Below are positions 18,800 through 27,859 of a DNA stretch of 64,000 bases, in pieces. Origin of the DNA: JBEISR01 sp044337705. Lineage in GTDB: Bacteria > Planctomycetota > Planctomycetia > Pirellulales > Pirellulaceae. The notes under the pieces were generated by a model. That model was not told the DNA's origin. It did not search any database and was given only the letters and a program-made list of their open reading frames with translations. The position numbers and the translations under genes were made by a program. Location of the stretch: contig JBIINB010000006.1 of assembly GCA_044337705.1 (NCBI GenBank), forward strand, positions 1 through 64,000, given 5' to 3'. Position 1 is the first letter of the stretch; every line of letters begins with the position of its first letter.

Positions 18800-19680
18800 C
18801 CTCCCATCCTTTCGATGATGCGAGGCATGATCAGACGGAAGCAGATCAATCCCAGGACCGCAACCAGGCAACTGAGCAATGTCACGATCAGGGCAAACAG
18901 CCATCCGTCCAGAGTTTGACCTGTCAGGGAAGCTCGAGCCGACGTGATCAGAGGAGCTACCGGATTCCAACGGCTCAGCCAACCGGCCCAACCAGTCGTC
19001 CTGGCTGGATACACCACCGGCGTCAGAAGCATCCAGAACTGCGTCAAAATCGGAAGCGATTTAAGAACGTCTCCATAGAGTCCGCCGACCGGTACAAGAG
19101 TCAGTCCGATGGCGAAGCCCAGGAAAATCAAACCGATCGTCCAGACCGGAAGTGTCAGCAGTCCCACACCCGGTACAATCCCCCAGAACCCAAGTATCAA
19201 AGCGATCAAAACCAACCGGATCAGGAAGTTGAATCCGACTGTGTAGAGACCCGCCACCAGAATCGCTTCTCGCGGGAAATTGATTTTGGACAACATCGAC
19301 TTGGCCGACATGATCGCCTGAAGAGGCGATTGCAACGCTTCGGCAAACGTCTGCCACAGCAGCGTTCCAATCATCGCGAAAGCAGCATACGACTTCCCGA
19401 CACCTTCCACCCGGACGATCCCCTGGCTCTGCAGGAAAATGAACGTCAACGAAGTGAACAGCGGCGGTAGAAAGGCCCACAAGTAACCCAGGTATGTCTG
19501 TCGAAACTGAGACTGAATGTCCCTCACGAAAATCCGCCAAGCCAGTTCGCGGCCGCGGTAGAGATCAGCAATCAAACCCGAAAACAGAGTGCTCGGGCGA
19601 AGCATCGCAGATTCTGGGGTGTACTCGCGCACCACAAGATGATCTGCTGCATGTCGGTCGTTTAGTTGTTGAAGATCCAT
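18796..19680 (-). CDS. ABC-2 type polysaccharide export permease (Wzm-like)
   Basis: A 294-residue inner-membrane protein with about six hydrophobic segments after a cytoplasmic N-terminus. The segment ELAWRIFVRDIQSQFRQTYLGYLWAFLPPLF is the amphipathic helix and first membrane segment typical of the ABC-2 family that exports O-antigen, capsule or teichoic acid. It overlaps the Wzt-like gene by four bases, so the two form one exporter. It is the first gene of the polysaccharide operon. ATG 19680 is preferred to the TTG just before it. Confidence 0.92.
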   Translation of the reverse strand: MDLQQLNDRHAADHLVVREYTPESAMLRPSTLFSGLIADLYRGRELAWRIFVRDIQSQFRQTYLGYLWAFLPPLFTSLTFIFLQSQGIVRVEGVGKSYAAFAMIGTLLWQTFAEALQSPLQAIMSAKSMLSKINFPREAILVAGLYTVGFNFLIRLVLIALILGFWGIVPGVGLLTLPVWTIGLIFLGFAIGLTLVPVGGLYGDVLKSLPILTQFWMLLTPVVYPARTTGWAGWLSRWNPVAPLITSARASLTGQTLDGWLFALIVTLLSCLVAVLGLICFRLIMPRIIERMGG

Positions 19681-20143
19681 CAATTCCCTGCCGCCAGTTG
19701 ATCGGGCAATTGCTTAGCTTTTCCGAAGATCGATCAACTCGCCAATGGTCCCAGCCTATGGGGCGATCCACCACCGGTGGAGACACCCCGATCCCGAGAG
19801 GGCTTTGCGTTTCACCAAGGCTTTCCAGTGAAACACCCGCAGAAACATCGGGTTCACTTCATCGCTTGCTTTCCGCTCAGTTGCCCCACCCGGAAACAGT
19901 CCGGCGATGCGGCACGATCATTCCCAATCCTTCCTGGGGAAAGCAATGAGGCCTCCTAATGGCCTGGATTGGAATATATTCCGGGGTCGAAATACCGTCA
20001 AGGAAAAGCTTCTTTCATCATGGCCAGCATCGATGTCGTTTTTCGACACACCCCTCCAAAGAATCGATAAGGGAGTCGCTTTAAAGACGCCTGCGACGCC
20101 GCGCCATCCAAGCAACCGACTGAACTGCCTCCGCCTCAGTCGC
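19681..20143. promoter_or_regulatory. Intergenic region upstream of the polysaccharide operon
   Basis: These 460 bases contain no supported gene. By position they must hold the promoter of the minus-strand export and sugar operon and the end of the EamA transcript. An AT-rich patch at 19970-20045 is a possible promoter site. I see no convincing terminator hairpin. Confidence 0.4.
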
Positions 20144-21109
20144 TCAAATGCAAGGCGTTTCATCTTTTTCGGATCGATTTTCCTTCAGGCCATGAAGGAC
20201 CCCGTGCAGCAGGCCAAGCAAAATGAACAATCCACCGATCAGCGTCCACCAGGAAGGCGGCTGGTAGTCGGCGTTACCCCCCCACGCCAAGTACACCCAA
20301 ATGGGCAGTAGCAGCGGCTCCAGCAAGGTCAAAATTGCGGCCAGGGGTCCGGGCACCGTCTTGAGCCCTTGGGCAAAGCACCAGTAGGGTGCTCCCAGCT
20401 GTAGCATTCCAAAGGCGATCAGATAGGGCCAGGCATCTCCAGTGGGCGAGCTGGCCACCAGTGCGAAAGGGAGAAAGCAGAGCGAGGTAGCGGTCAGATT
20501 GATCGTGGCCATCCAAGCCGAATCGCAGTCGCGCAAGTGGCGCAGGCAGAGGATCACGCCGGCATAGAACATGCCGCTCAGGATCGCCAAGAACGCAGCC
20601 AGACCATCGATCCAGCCTGATGCACCCCGCAACTCCATCACCAGAATCAAAAGCACCCCGGCCGTGCACCAGGCCAGCATGCGTCGATCCCCACCCCGCA
20701 GAGGCTCCCTCAACCACCAACCGCTCAGCAGCGCCACCCACAATGGCGAAAGATTCTGAAGCCAGATGGCATTCTCCGGTGGCCCCATCACCAAGGCAGA
20801 CAGGTAGGTCCCATTCATCAATACAAAGCAGGTGGCCATCGGCAACATGGCCCACCGCCAACAGACCGATCGCACCAGTGGGACGACAAATGCCAGGGCA
20901 AAGAGCGCACGCCAGAAGGCCAGCACCATGCCGCGCTGGGACGACGGCCATTGGCTCATCACGGGAGCCCGAGCGAACAGCGCGCTGGTGCTCCAGAGCA
21001 CTGCCGCCAGCACGATGAGGCCAACTCCTAAAGCGGCCCGTTGGCGAAGGCCGATTCGGTCCTTCGCCAGCTCCCCCTTCCCTACCCCCAGCTCACTCGA
21101 TTCAGCCAA
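20144..21109 (-). CDS. EamA/DMT family transporter
   Basis: A 321-residue inner-membrane protein with about ten hydrophobic segments arranged as two EamA repeats, the drug/metabolite transporter fold. The first repeat begins LGVGLIVLAAVLWSTSALFA; the second includes GMLQLGAPYWCFAQGLKTVPGPLAAILTLLEPLL, a strong EamA signature. The last residues are polar and cytoplasmic. The substrate cannot be predicted. It overlaps the end of the secreted oxidoreductase gene by eight bases and is probably cotranscribed with it. Confidence 0.9.
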   Translation of the reverse strand: MAESSELGVGKGELAKDRIGLRQRAALGVGLIVLAAVLWSTSALFARAPVMSQWPSSQRGMVLAFWRALFALAFVVPLVRSVCWRWAMLPMATCFVLMNGTYLSALVMGPPENAIWLQNLSPLWVALLSGWWLREPLRGGDRRMLAWCTAGVLLILVMELRGASGWIDGLAAFLAILSGMFYAGVILCLRHLRDCDSAWMATINLTATSLCFLPFALVASSPTGDAWPYLIAFGMLQLGAPYWCFAQGLKTVPGPLAAILTLLEPLLLPIWVYLAWGGNADYQPPSWWTLIGGLFILLGLLHGVLHGLKENRSEKDETPCI

Positions 21110-22469
21110 GTCCTTCTACCCCAAATCCCTCGCGGTACTTGCGACGCAAGAGGGCGTTGGCCTGCTCATGGTTGCTGATCGACATCGCCTCGGGTCGCCA
21201 TGCCAGATGTTCGCCAGGAAATCGATTGGCCAGAACTCCTAGCAGCACCGCCTCGGTCAGCGGTCCGGCATAACCAAAATGTGCCGTCGTTGGAGCTCCA
21301 CCTAGGCACGCATCGACCCACAGATGGTAATGGTCCCCGCCCGGAGCCGGTTCCAGCTTGCTGTCGGCAAAGTCCTTGGTAGGAAGCAGGATCGGCATCG
21401 CTACGTGCGGCAGCAGCATCGCCCCCTTTTCCCCGAGGAAGATCGACCCCTGATCGGGCAGCCCAATCGGCTTGCCATCACTACCGGCAAGCGGCCAATC
21501 CTTCGTATCGGGCATCAACCCCCCATCGCTCCAGCTGAGCACAAAGTCATCGGTCGTGAATGGGGATGCACCGAAGAGGTACTCGACATGGTTTTTCATC
21601 CCATAGGACCTGGCCGGCGGTGTCGGACTGTGGGAGGCAATCCGCCGGGGTGCTCCTAGCTGCAGGGCCGAGAAAACAGGATCGAGGATATGGATCGCCA
21701 TGTCTCCCATCGTGCCGCAGCCGAAGTCGTACCACCGACGCCAGCTGCCCTGATGGTAATGCCCTTCGGAGTACTCTCTCCAGGGCGCCGTGCCTAGCCA
21801 AAGGTCCCAGTCCAAATGATCCGGGACCTTCGAAGGCTGGGGATCCGGTCCCTCATAACCCCATGTCTTGCCACTCCAGGAATGCGCCTGCCGCACCTTC
21901 CCGATCACCCCCGACTGAATCCACTGGACACAGCTGCGGTAGGGACTGGCCGAGTGAATCTGCGTCCCCATCTGAGTCACCAGGCCGGGATGTTGCTGGG
22001 CCTTCAGCCGCAAAGCTCGCGACTCAAAGACGTCGTGCGTCAGCGGCTTCTGACAATAAACATGCTTCCCGTGCTGCATCGCGGTCATCGCCGCTGGAGC
22101 GTGGGTGTGGTCGGGTGTAGACACCTGAACCGCGTCGATCCCACCCGCCATCTCATCGAACATCTTGCGGAAATCCCGATACCTTTTTGCCTTAGGAAAC
22201 TTTTCCCCGGCAGCGTCGAGCTGCTTCTGGTCGACGTCGCAAAGAGCGACAATGTCGACTTTGGGGTGCGAGCTGATCGAGCCAAGATCGGAGGCTCCCA
22301 TGCCCCCAACGCCGATCGAAGCAACGCCCAGACGATCATTCTTGAGCCCTGCTGCCAAGCGCGAGCCGACACCTGGAACGGTCGCGCCAGCCAGTATCGC
22401 ACTGGATCCTGCTGCGTGCTGCATCCACTCCCGACGACTCCACGCCCCCTGCCCATTCGACCGCTTCAT
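21102..22469 (-). CDS. Secreted Gfo/Idh/MocA family oxidoreductase with Tat signal
   Basis: A 455-residue oxidoreductase. The N-terminus carries a twin-arginine signal (SRREWMQHAAGSSAILAGAT), so the enzyme is probably exported folded with its cofactor. The dinucleotide fold follows (VASIGVGGMGASDLGSI), then CQKPLTHDVFESR at the usual catalytic-site position (QKP replaces EKP, common in this planctomycete group), and a long C-terminal domain with HLDWDLWLGTAPWREY, typical of planctomycete paralogues. The substrate is unknown, probably a sugar or sugar derivative. GAGGGGAG lies upstream of ATG 22469. Confidence 0.93.
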   Translation of the reverse strand: MKRSNGQGAWSRREWMQHAAGSSAILAGATVPGVGSRLAAGLKNDRLGVASIGVGGMGASDLGSISSHPKVDIVALCDVDQKQLDAAGEKFPKAKRYRDFRKMFDEMAGGIDAVQVSTPDHTHAPAAMTAMQHGKHVYCQKPLTHDVFESRALRLKAQQHPGLVTQMGTQIHSASPYRSCVQWIQSGVIGKVRQAHSWSGKTWGYEGPDPQPSKVPDHLDWDLWLGTAPWREYSEGHYHQGSWRRWYDFGCGTMGDMAIHILDPVFSALQLGAPRRIASHSPTPPARSYGMKNHVEYLFGASPFTTDDFVLSWSDGGLMPDTKDWPLAGSDGKPIGLPDQGSIFLGEKGAMLLPHVAMPILLPTKDFADSKLEPAPGGDHYHLWVDACLGGAPTTAHFGYAGPLTEAVLLGVLANRFPGEHLAWRPEAMSISNHEQANALLRRKYREGFGVEGLG

Positions 22470-22809
22470 CACGCACTCCCCTCTTCTTAAACCTTCCCCG
22501 CCACAGACACTTCCCAGCTGACGTAAGCCGGAAATGCTGGCAAATCCCTCTCCGGCAACGACTCTCTTTCAGTCTAACCGTTTCCGAGGTAGCGATTCCA
22601 TCCAAAGAGGTCAGGCAGTACCAGAATACTATTTAGCATTCGATACAATAGGTTGCTTCTGATGCGATGCAGAGAAAAGGAATTTCTCCCGAGCACCAGA
22701 GAGATTGCCTCCTGCGGACCATTCGCGGCAGCGCGTCTCCAGGAGGTCTGCGGCCGACTGCAGAGGCCTGTGCGTCGCCATTTTTTGAGGACCAAGAGGA
22801 GACTAAGAG
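22470..22809. promoter_or_regulatory. Divergent intergenic region, oxidoreductase and kinase genes
   Basis: Some 340 bases between two divergent genes. No gene is supported. Bases 22610-22690 are relatively AT-rich and a plausible promoter location. AAGAGGAG stands a little upstream of the kinase start. Confidence 0.4.
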
Positions 22810-24945
22810 GTGTCGAAAGGGAAGCGAGACCACCAGACGCCCAAGCCCCCTCACACACCGACCAGAGGCACGGTGCCCCAGCCTCCGGTGCCCCACCCGA
22901 CTGTCGCGTCGGACCATTCCCAATCCGTCATCCCAGGAAACGAACAGACCCTTCCCCTGTCACCTCCCCCAAACCGACTCGATCCCGCACTTACCAAACC
23001 GCCAGTAACGCCCGATGCCTCGCCCCCCTCTGAAGCCATCGGCGATGTTTCCAACGAAGCGCTGCCACGAGCCTTTGGGGATTTCCAGCTTTTGGAGGTC
23101 TTGGGGCGTGGAGGCATGGGTGTGGTCTACCTGGCGCGGCAGGCTTCTCTGGAACGGCCCGTTGCCTTGAAGATGATCCGGGATGGTAGCCTGGCATCCC
23201 CCCAGGAACTGGCTCGATTCCAAGCCGAAGCCCGCAGTGCCGCACGACTGCAGCACCCGAGCATCGTGAAGATTTACCAACTGGGGCACCACGGCGGATA
23301 TTCCTATTTTTCGATGGACTACATCCCCGGATCCGACCTGGCGAAGAAAATAGCCATGGGTCCGATGGATCCCTACCAGGCAGCCCATTACGCCAGGCAG
23401 ATCGCCGATGCGATCGCCCATGCGCACGAACAAGGGGTGGTCCACCGCGACTTGAAACCTGCCAACGTGCTGGTCAACCAACAGGATCAAGTCGTTGTCA
23501 CCGACTTTGGGCTAGCCAAGACTTTGGGTACCGAATCCGGAATCACCGAGACGGGAGCGACGCTGGGGACCCCCAGCTACATGTCACCCGAGCAAGCAGG
23601 GGGGAAGACTCAGGAGCACGCCGAGCCGACCGATATCTATGCGATGGGTGCCATCCTCTTTGCCCTACTGGCAGGACGGCCACCCTTCTCGGCACCCTCC
23701 CCGATGCAGACTCTGATGCAGGTGCTGCATCAGCCACCACCCCGACTGCGCACCATCGCGCCATGGACCCCGGTCGACCTGCAGACAATCGTCGAGAAAT
23801 GCCTCGCCAAACAACCATCCAAGCGATATCCTTCGGCGCGAGCCCTGGCCGATGAGCTCGATCGGTTCCTTCAGCACCTACCGATCGAGGCAAGGCCACC
23901 GAAAGCTTGGCAGCGAGCGATTCAGTGGATGCTGCGGATTCCCATCATCGCGGCCCTAAGCGGCCACCGCAGCAGCGACCCATCACCCGCCCACCGCTGG
24001 GCGCAGCGCGGACTGATTGCAGTCTTTGCCCTCATCCCCTTTCTCTGGTTCTTCGGAACCAGCTGGTACCGCAACCACAAGCAACAGGTCCTCCCCGAGT
24101 CCATCGCGATCGCCGGGGGGGCTCCAGGTGGTATCTACCATGAAGTCGCTCAGCAGCTTGCCGAGCGATTGACCCAGCATGTTCCATCCCAAGTACTTGC
24201 CCTGCCCACCGAAGGATCGGCCGACAACCTCCAACGACTGGTCTCCGGCAATGTCCAACTGGCCCTCCTGCAGTCCTCTTCGATCCAATCTGGAGAGGTG
24301 CTGGTTGTCACCCCGCTCTATCAAGAAGCCCTTCACCTGCTGGTGCGATCCGATCTACCCTGGCAAGGCTTCCCGTCTCTCAAGGGACGCAGGCTTGCCG
24401 TCGGCCCCACCAACTCCGGTTCCAGGCAAGCCGCCCAATGGGTGCTCGACTTCCACGGTATCGACCCTTCGCAATTGGAACTTCTCCCCTGGGATCCTGG
24501 CCAACTTCCCGGTGAGCCACCTGCCGATGCTGCACTCCTGATGATCAAACCCGGCGCCTCCACCATCGCCAAACTCCTGGGAAACCAGCGTTACAGACTA
24601 CTGAGCATCCCCGATGCACTGGAGATCGCCGAAGAACAACCTGCCCTCCGCGTCGTGGAAATTCAACGCTTCGACTATCCCAACAACTCGCAGTTTGACG
24701 CCATCACCACCGTCGGCGCCACCGCCTTCCTAACCTGCTCATCCCAAGCCCCCAATCGACTAGTCCAGGAAACGCTGGAAGCAATCTATGGCGGAAACTC
24801 CCGCCTTCCGGGCACCTTGCCGCTAGAAAAGGCGCAGCAATTTCGCGGTCTGCCTCTGCATCCAGCAGCTCGAGCCTTCTTCGACGCGCGCTCCGAATCG
24901 GAAAGATTAAAAAACCAGGAAGTTTCTAAAGGACCCAAAAACTAA
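22810..24945 (+). CDS. Ser/Thr protein kinase with C-terminal extracytoplasmic TAXI-like domain
   Basis: A 711-residue membrane kinase starting at GTG 22810. Residues 1-88 are Pro-rich and disordered. Residues 91-355 form a complete Hanks-type kinase: GRGGMG loop at 99-104, VALK lysine at 121, HRDLKPAN at 212-219, DFG at 232-234 and GTPSYMSPEQ after it. One membrane segment lies at 401-418. Residues 429-700 resemble the TAXI group of TRAP-transporter solute-binding proteins (IAGGAPGGIYHEVAQQLAERL, then GSADNLQRLVSGNVQLALLQS, and LAVGPTNSGSRQAAQWVL). The layout suggests a receptor kinase that binds a small ligand outside the cytoplasmic membrane. No TRAP transporter genes are adjacent, which supports a sensory rather than a transport role. 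Confidence 0.9.
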   Translation: MSKGKRDHQTPKPPHTPTRGTVPQPPVPHPTVASDHSQSVIPGNEQTLPLSPPPNRLDPALTKPPVTPDASPPSEAIGDVSNEALPRAFGDFQLLEVLGRGGMGVVYLARQASLERPVALKMIRDGSLASPQELARFQAEARSAARLQHPSIVKIYQLGHHGGYSYFSMDYIPGSDLAKKIAMGPMDPYQAAHYARQIADAIAHAHEQGVVHRDLKPANVLVNQQDQVVVTDFGLAKTLGTESGITETGATLGTPSYMSPEQAGGKTQEHAEPTDIYAMGAILFALLAGRPPFSAPSPMQTLMQVLHQPPPRLRTIAPWTPVDLQTIVEKCLAKQPSKRYPSARALADELDRFLQHLPIEARPPKAWQRAIQWMLRIPIIAALSGHRSSDPSPAHRWAQRGLIAVFALIPFLWFFGTSWYRNHKQQVLPESIAIAGGAPGGIYHEVAQQLAERLTQHVPSQVLALPTEGSADNLQRLVSGNVQLALLQSSSIQSGEVLVVTPLYQEALHLLVRSDLPWQGFPSLKGRRLAVGPTNSGSRQAAQWVLDFHGIDPSQLELLPWDPGQLPGEPPADAALLMIKPGASTIAKLLGNQRYRLLSIPDALEIAEEQPALRVVEIQRFDYPNNSQFDAITTVGATAFLTCSSQAPNRLVQETLEAIYGGNSRLPGTLPLEKAQQFRGLPLHPAARAFFDARSESERLKNQEVSKGPKN

Positions 24946-25447
24946 CTGCCCAATTATCAGGCATGCCTGCCAGCGACCCAAGCAGATCGGTCGACCATGG
25001 CGCGCTGAATCGGCCCCTTTCGGTTGGGATGCAAGAGAACCACGAGTGTTCCGAAATCTTTTTTTTCCGACCTCTCCACGGCAATCGGCCGATCGATGCG
25101 ATCGGAGTGGTGACCATTGGAGCAGCCGTGGACAGGTTTTGGCACGTTTGTTGCAACGATCTGATGAAATTCGATCAGTCTCTGAAAATGGGCATCGAAT
25201 AACAGCTACCCAAAGTCGTAACCGGTGATGGGGCGGTTCGGTCCGCTCCGCCCCATCGCCGGTCGACTTTTTCTAGATTTCCTTTGGCGCCAAACGATGT
25301 CTGGTCGCCAGTCGATGCGGCCCCTTTCGAACGACTCGGCTCCGTGGTGAGTCCGAGGAGTACCCCAATGGCCTGCGTCGAGTGTCCGCCTCACTCGTCC
25401 AGGCCGGGGTGTTCGGTGAGCGACAGCCGGGCTGGCGGTCTTCCTGC
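24946..25447. other. Convergent intergenic region
   Basis: About 500 bases between convergent genes. No gene is supported. A strong hairpin with a T-run (25221-25272) is described separately. The rest shows nothing I can name. Confidence 0.5.
25221..25272 (+). terminator. Probable rho-independent terminator
   Basis: ACCGGTGATGGGGCGG pairs with CCGCCCCATCGCCGGT (16 bp with one mismatch), followed by CGAC and five T. It points to the plus strand, so it would end the kinase transcript some 275 bases after the stop codon. Confidence 0.6.
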
Positions 25448-26338
25448 TTAAAGCTGCGAGTAGGGGCGTGGAATCAAATCGGTTTTGTGGATCTTAGAGA
25501 CCGTCCCTTGATATTTTTCGACGCCGCTTAGTTTTTTCCACTCCGGGTGCTCGCGGAATTTGATCCAAGCGGCGTCGCGTGCGGCGCTGTCGTCGTAGAC
25601 GGTCATGTAGGTTAGGTTCGGGAGCCGATCCCCCAGCAGCGCCTGACCGAAAAAGACTGGTTGGATACCGCAATCGAGAAAGATCGGTACTTCGCCGTTA
25701 TTGAACATCTCGACCTTCAACATCCCCATTTTTTCGTTGCTGCTTTCGTAGGTCCGTAACTCGAACAGCCGATCGCGACGTCCCGCCGTCTGGCTGGGTA
25801 CCTTGAGCTTGGGCATGCAGTCGAACGCGACCATCACTTCGGTCCGCATCCTTCCATAGAAGGGCTTCTTGGGATCGGCGTTCAGGTAGGCGGCGGCGTT
25901 CTCGAGGAACTGACTGTCACCAGCCAACTTCGGGACGACCTGAAAGACCTTCTGCGACTGGTCCAGCGGCAGGAGGAGATGAATGGCCGTGGTGGTTTGA
26001 GTTGCATCGGAAGGTACTTCCTCGAACACCCCTACCGGCTCGATTCCCTGTCGATTCAGGGCGGGGAGTAACGCTTTTTCCAGGTACTGGTCGAACTGAG
26101 CCAACTGAGACTTGTCGACTTGCTGGTAATGCACCCATTCGTAGTGCTGATTGGATGCCGATTGCCCCTTCACAATCCCACCTCCCAGAATCACTGCCAT
26201 CCCCACCCAACCCATCAGCAGCCAACCGAACGTTTTCCGCCATCGGTCGGAAGCGTGGCCCTGGCCCCTGAATTCCTGAGCTTTCAATTCCTGGGCCCTT
26301 TGCCCGGCTCTCCCTCGTTCGACGAAATACTCCATCAT
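25448..26338 (-). CDS. NIPSNAP family protein with N-terminal membrane anchor
   Basis: A 296-residue protein. The first 35 residues are charged, then one hydrophobic segment (WLLMGWVGMAVILGGGIV) acts as anchor or signal. The C-terminal 105 residues are a NIPSNAP domain of the dimeric alpha/beta-barrel fold: LFELRTYESSNEKMG, then AWIKFREHPEWKKL near the end. Residues 65-190 look like a second, diverged copy of the same fold. Function is unknown; secreted NIPSNAP proteins are common in planctomycetes. GGGAG stands before the start codon. Confidence 0.85.
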   Translation of the reverse strand: MMEYFVERGRAGQRAQELKAQEFRGQGHASDRWRKTFGWLLMGWVGMAVILGGGIVKGQSASNQHYEWVHYQQVDKSQLAQFDQYLEKALLPALNRQGIEPVGVFEEVPSDATQTTTAIHLLLPLDQSQKVFQVVPKLAGDSQFLENAAAYLNADPKKPFYGRMRTEVMVAFDCMPKLKVPSQTAGRRDRLFELRTYESSNEKMGMLKVEMFNNGEVPIFLDCGIQPVFFGQALLGDRLPNLTYMTVYDDSAARDAAWIKFREHPEWKKLSGVEKYQGTVSKIHKTDLIPRPYSQL

Positions 26339-26661
26339 CGGTCTCCCAGCATGGCAATTGTCCTCTCGTTACAGCACCAGCCGTTACTTTATCAGAAGTC
26401 GATCGATCGAACGGGAAGGGAAGCGCGGTTGCCTGATGCCTTGCGTGCTATCGATCAGTCCGCCGGCTCGTTCAATTCCGGCCATGGCTTCGACTTGCCG
26501 AACAATACCGGGAGCGCCCGATGCGGGGGTGCCCAGGGCGGGGAATCGATTACGATAAGGGTGCATCAAGTGAGAGCCCTTCACTTCGGCATCCCGCCCT
26601 CCGGCTCGATGTTCCTTTTTTCATCGTGCGGCGGGCTTCCTGAATCGGTCATTGGGTGGTG
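26339..26661. promoter_or_regulatory. Divergent intergenic region, NIPSNAP and RluA genes
   Basis: About 320 bases with no supported gene. It should contain promoters for both divergent genes. No clear -35/-10 pair, operator or structured RNA is recognised. Confidence 0.35.
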
Positions 26662-27753
26662 ATGAACGCGCCAAAGAAATCGGCTCCTTTTTTGCTGCTG
26701 CACCTCACTTCCAGCCATCGTGGGCAGACGGTGCTGACGGCCTTGCGCAACCTGCTACCGGAGAGCAGCTGGGGGCAGGTACGCCGTCAGGTGGAGAGCC
26801 GGCATCTGCAGATCAACGGCAACCTCTGCTGCGATCCGGCCAGAAAGCTGCAGGGAAACGAGGTGCTCAAATGGTGGCGGGAGGCGCTTCCCAAGCCTGT
26901 GGAGCCGAAGGATCTGAAGATCCCTTACTTCGATTCGCATCTGCTGGTGGTGGAAAAGCCGGCGGGCATCACATCGGTGCGCCATTTTGAGGAGCGGGAT
27001 CTGCCGGCTCGCCGTCGCCAACTGCAGCCGACGCTGGAAGAACTGCTACCCCTTGCGCTGCAGTTGCATCTAGGCGGCAGGGCATCTCCCCGTTCTGGCC
27101 CGCCTTCCGGTACGCGAGCCCATCGCGATGGGCGCAAGCCAGGTTCCTCCTCCCGTTCTCAGCTTCCCAGGGTGATCGCGGTCCATCGACTAGATCGGGA
27201 CACCAGCGGGCTGATGCTGTTCGCGCGCACCCAACCGGCCCAGCACGCCCTGGAGGAGCTCTTTCGGCACCACCGCGTCGATCGTCGCTATCGCGCTGTG
27301 ATCCATGGCCAGATTGCATCCCAGACGATCCGAAGCGTTCTGGTGCGCGATCGGGGCGATGGAGTCCGAGGCAGCGGATCGCCCGAAGATCCGTCGGCAC
27401 AGCATGCCATCACGCATGTCAAGCCGGTGGAAACTTTCCGCGGTGGTCAGTACTCGATGGTCGAATGCCAATTGGAGACAGGTCGCACCCATCAGATCCG
27501 CATCCACCTCGCGGAAGCCGGGCACCGCATCTGTGGAGAACCAATCTACAACCGGCCGCTGCACAGCAAACCGATGGAGGATCTCAGTGGCGCCCCACGT
27601 CAAGCCCTACACTCCTACTCGCTTCGTCTTGTGCATCCATTCACATCCCAGACGCTGGAGTTCTCCATGCCCTGGCCGCGCGACCTGGATCGCTGGATAC
27701 GGCGATTGCGAACCGGGGAACTTGGCAACCCAGCCGATGAATCGATAGGATGA
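26662..27753 (+). CDS. RluA-family RNA pseudouridine synthase
   Basis: An enzyme of 363 residues that converts uridine to pseudouridine in rRNA or tRNA. The N-terminus is an S4-like RNA-binding domain (QVRRQVESRHLQINGNL). The catalytic motif HRLDRDTSGLMLFAR, with the essential Asp, lies near residue 175. LETGRTHQIRIHL is the conserved motif III. A basic, low-complexity insertion of about 40 residues stands just before the catalytic motif and is longer than usual. ATG 26662 follows two in-frame GTG codons. Which of the RluA/C/D specificities applies cannot be told. Confidence 0.92.
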   Translation: MNAPKKSAPFLLLHLTSSHRGQTVLTALRNLLPESSWGQVRRQVESRHLQINGNLCCDPARKLQGNEVLKWWREALPKPVEPKDLKIPYFDSHLLVVEKPAGITSVRHFEERDLPARRRQLQPTLEELLPLALQLHLGGRASPRSGPPSGTRAHRDGRKPGSSSRSQLPRVIAVHRLDRDTSGLMLFARTQPAQHALEELFRHHRVDRRYRAVIHGQIASQTIRSVLVRDRGDGVRGSGSPEDPSAQHAITHVKPVETFRGGQYSMVECQLETGRTHQIRIHLAEAGHRICGEPIYNRPLHSKPMEDLSGAPRQALHSYSLRLVHPFTSQTLEFSMPWPRDLDRWIRRLRTGELGNPADESIG

Positions 27754-27859
27754 CCAAGGTCGATTGCGTCCCACGGTTCTTTTACCGTCCCACCTGCTCT
27801 TCTGCCCCCTTCCAGATGGCAGACCTACTTTCCACTGTTTTCTCCCCAGGAGCTCGAAG

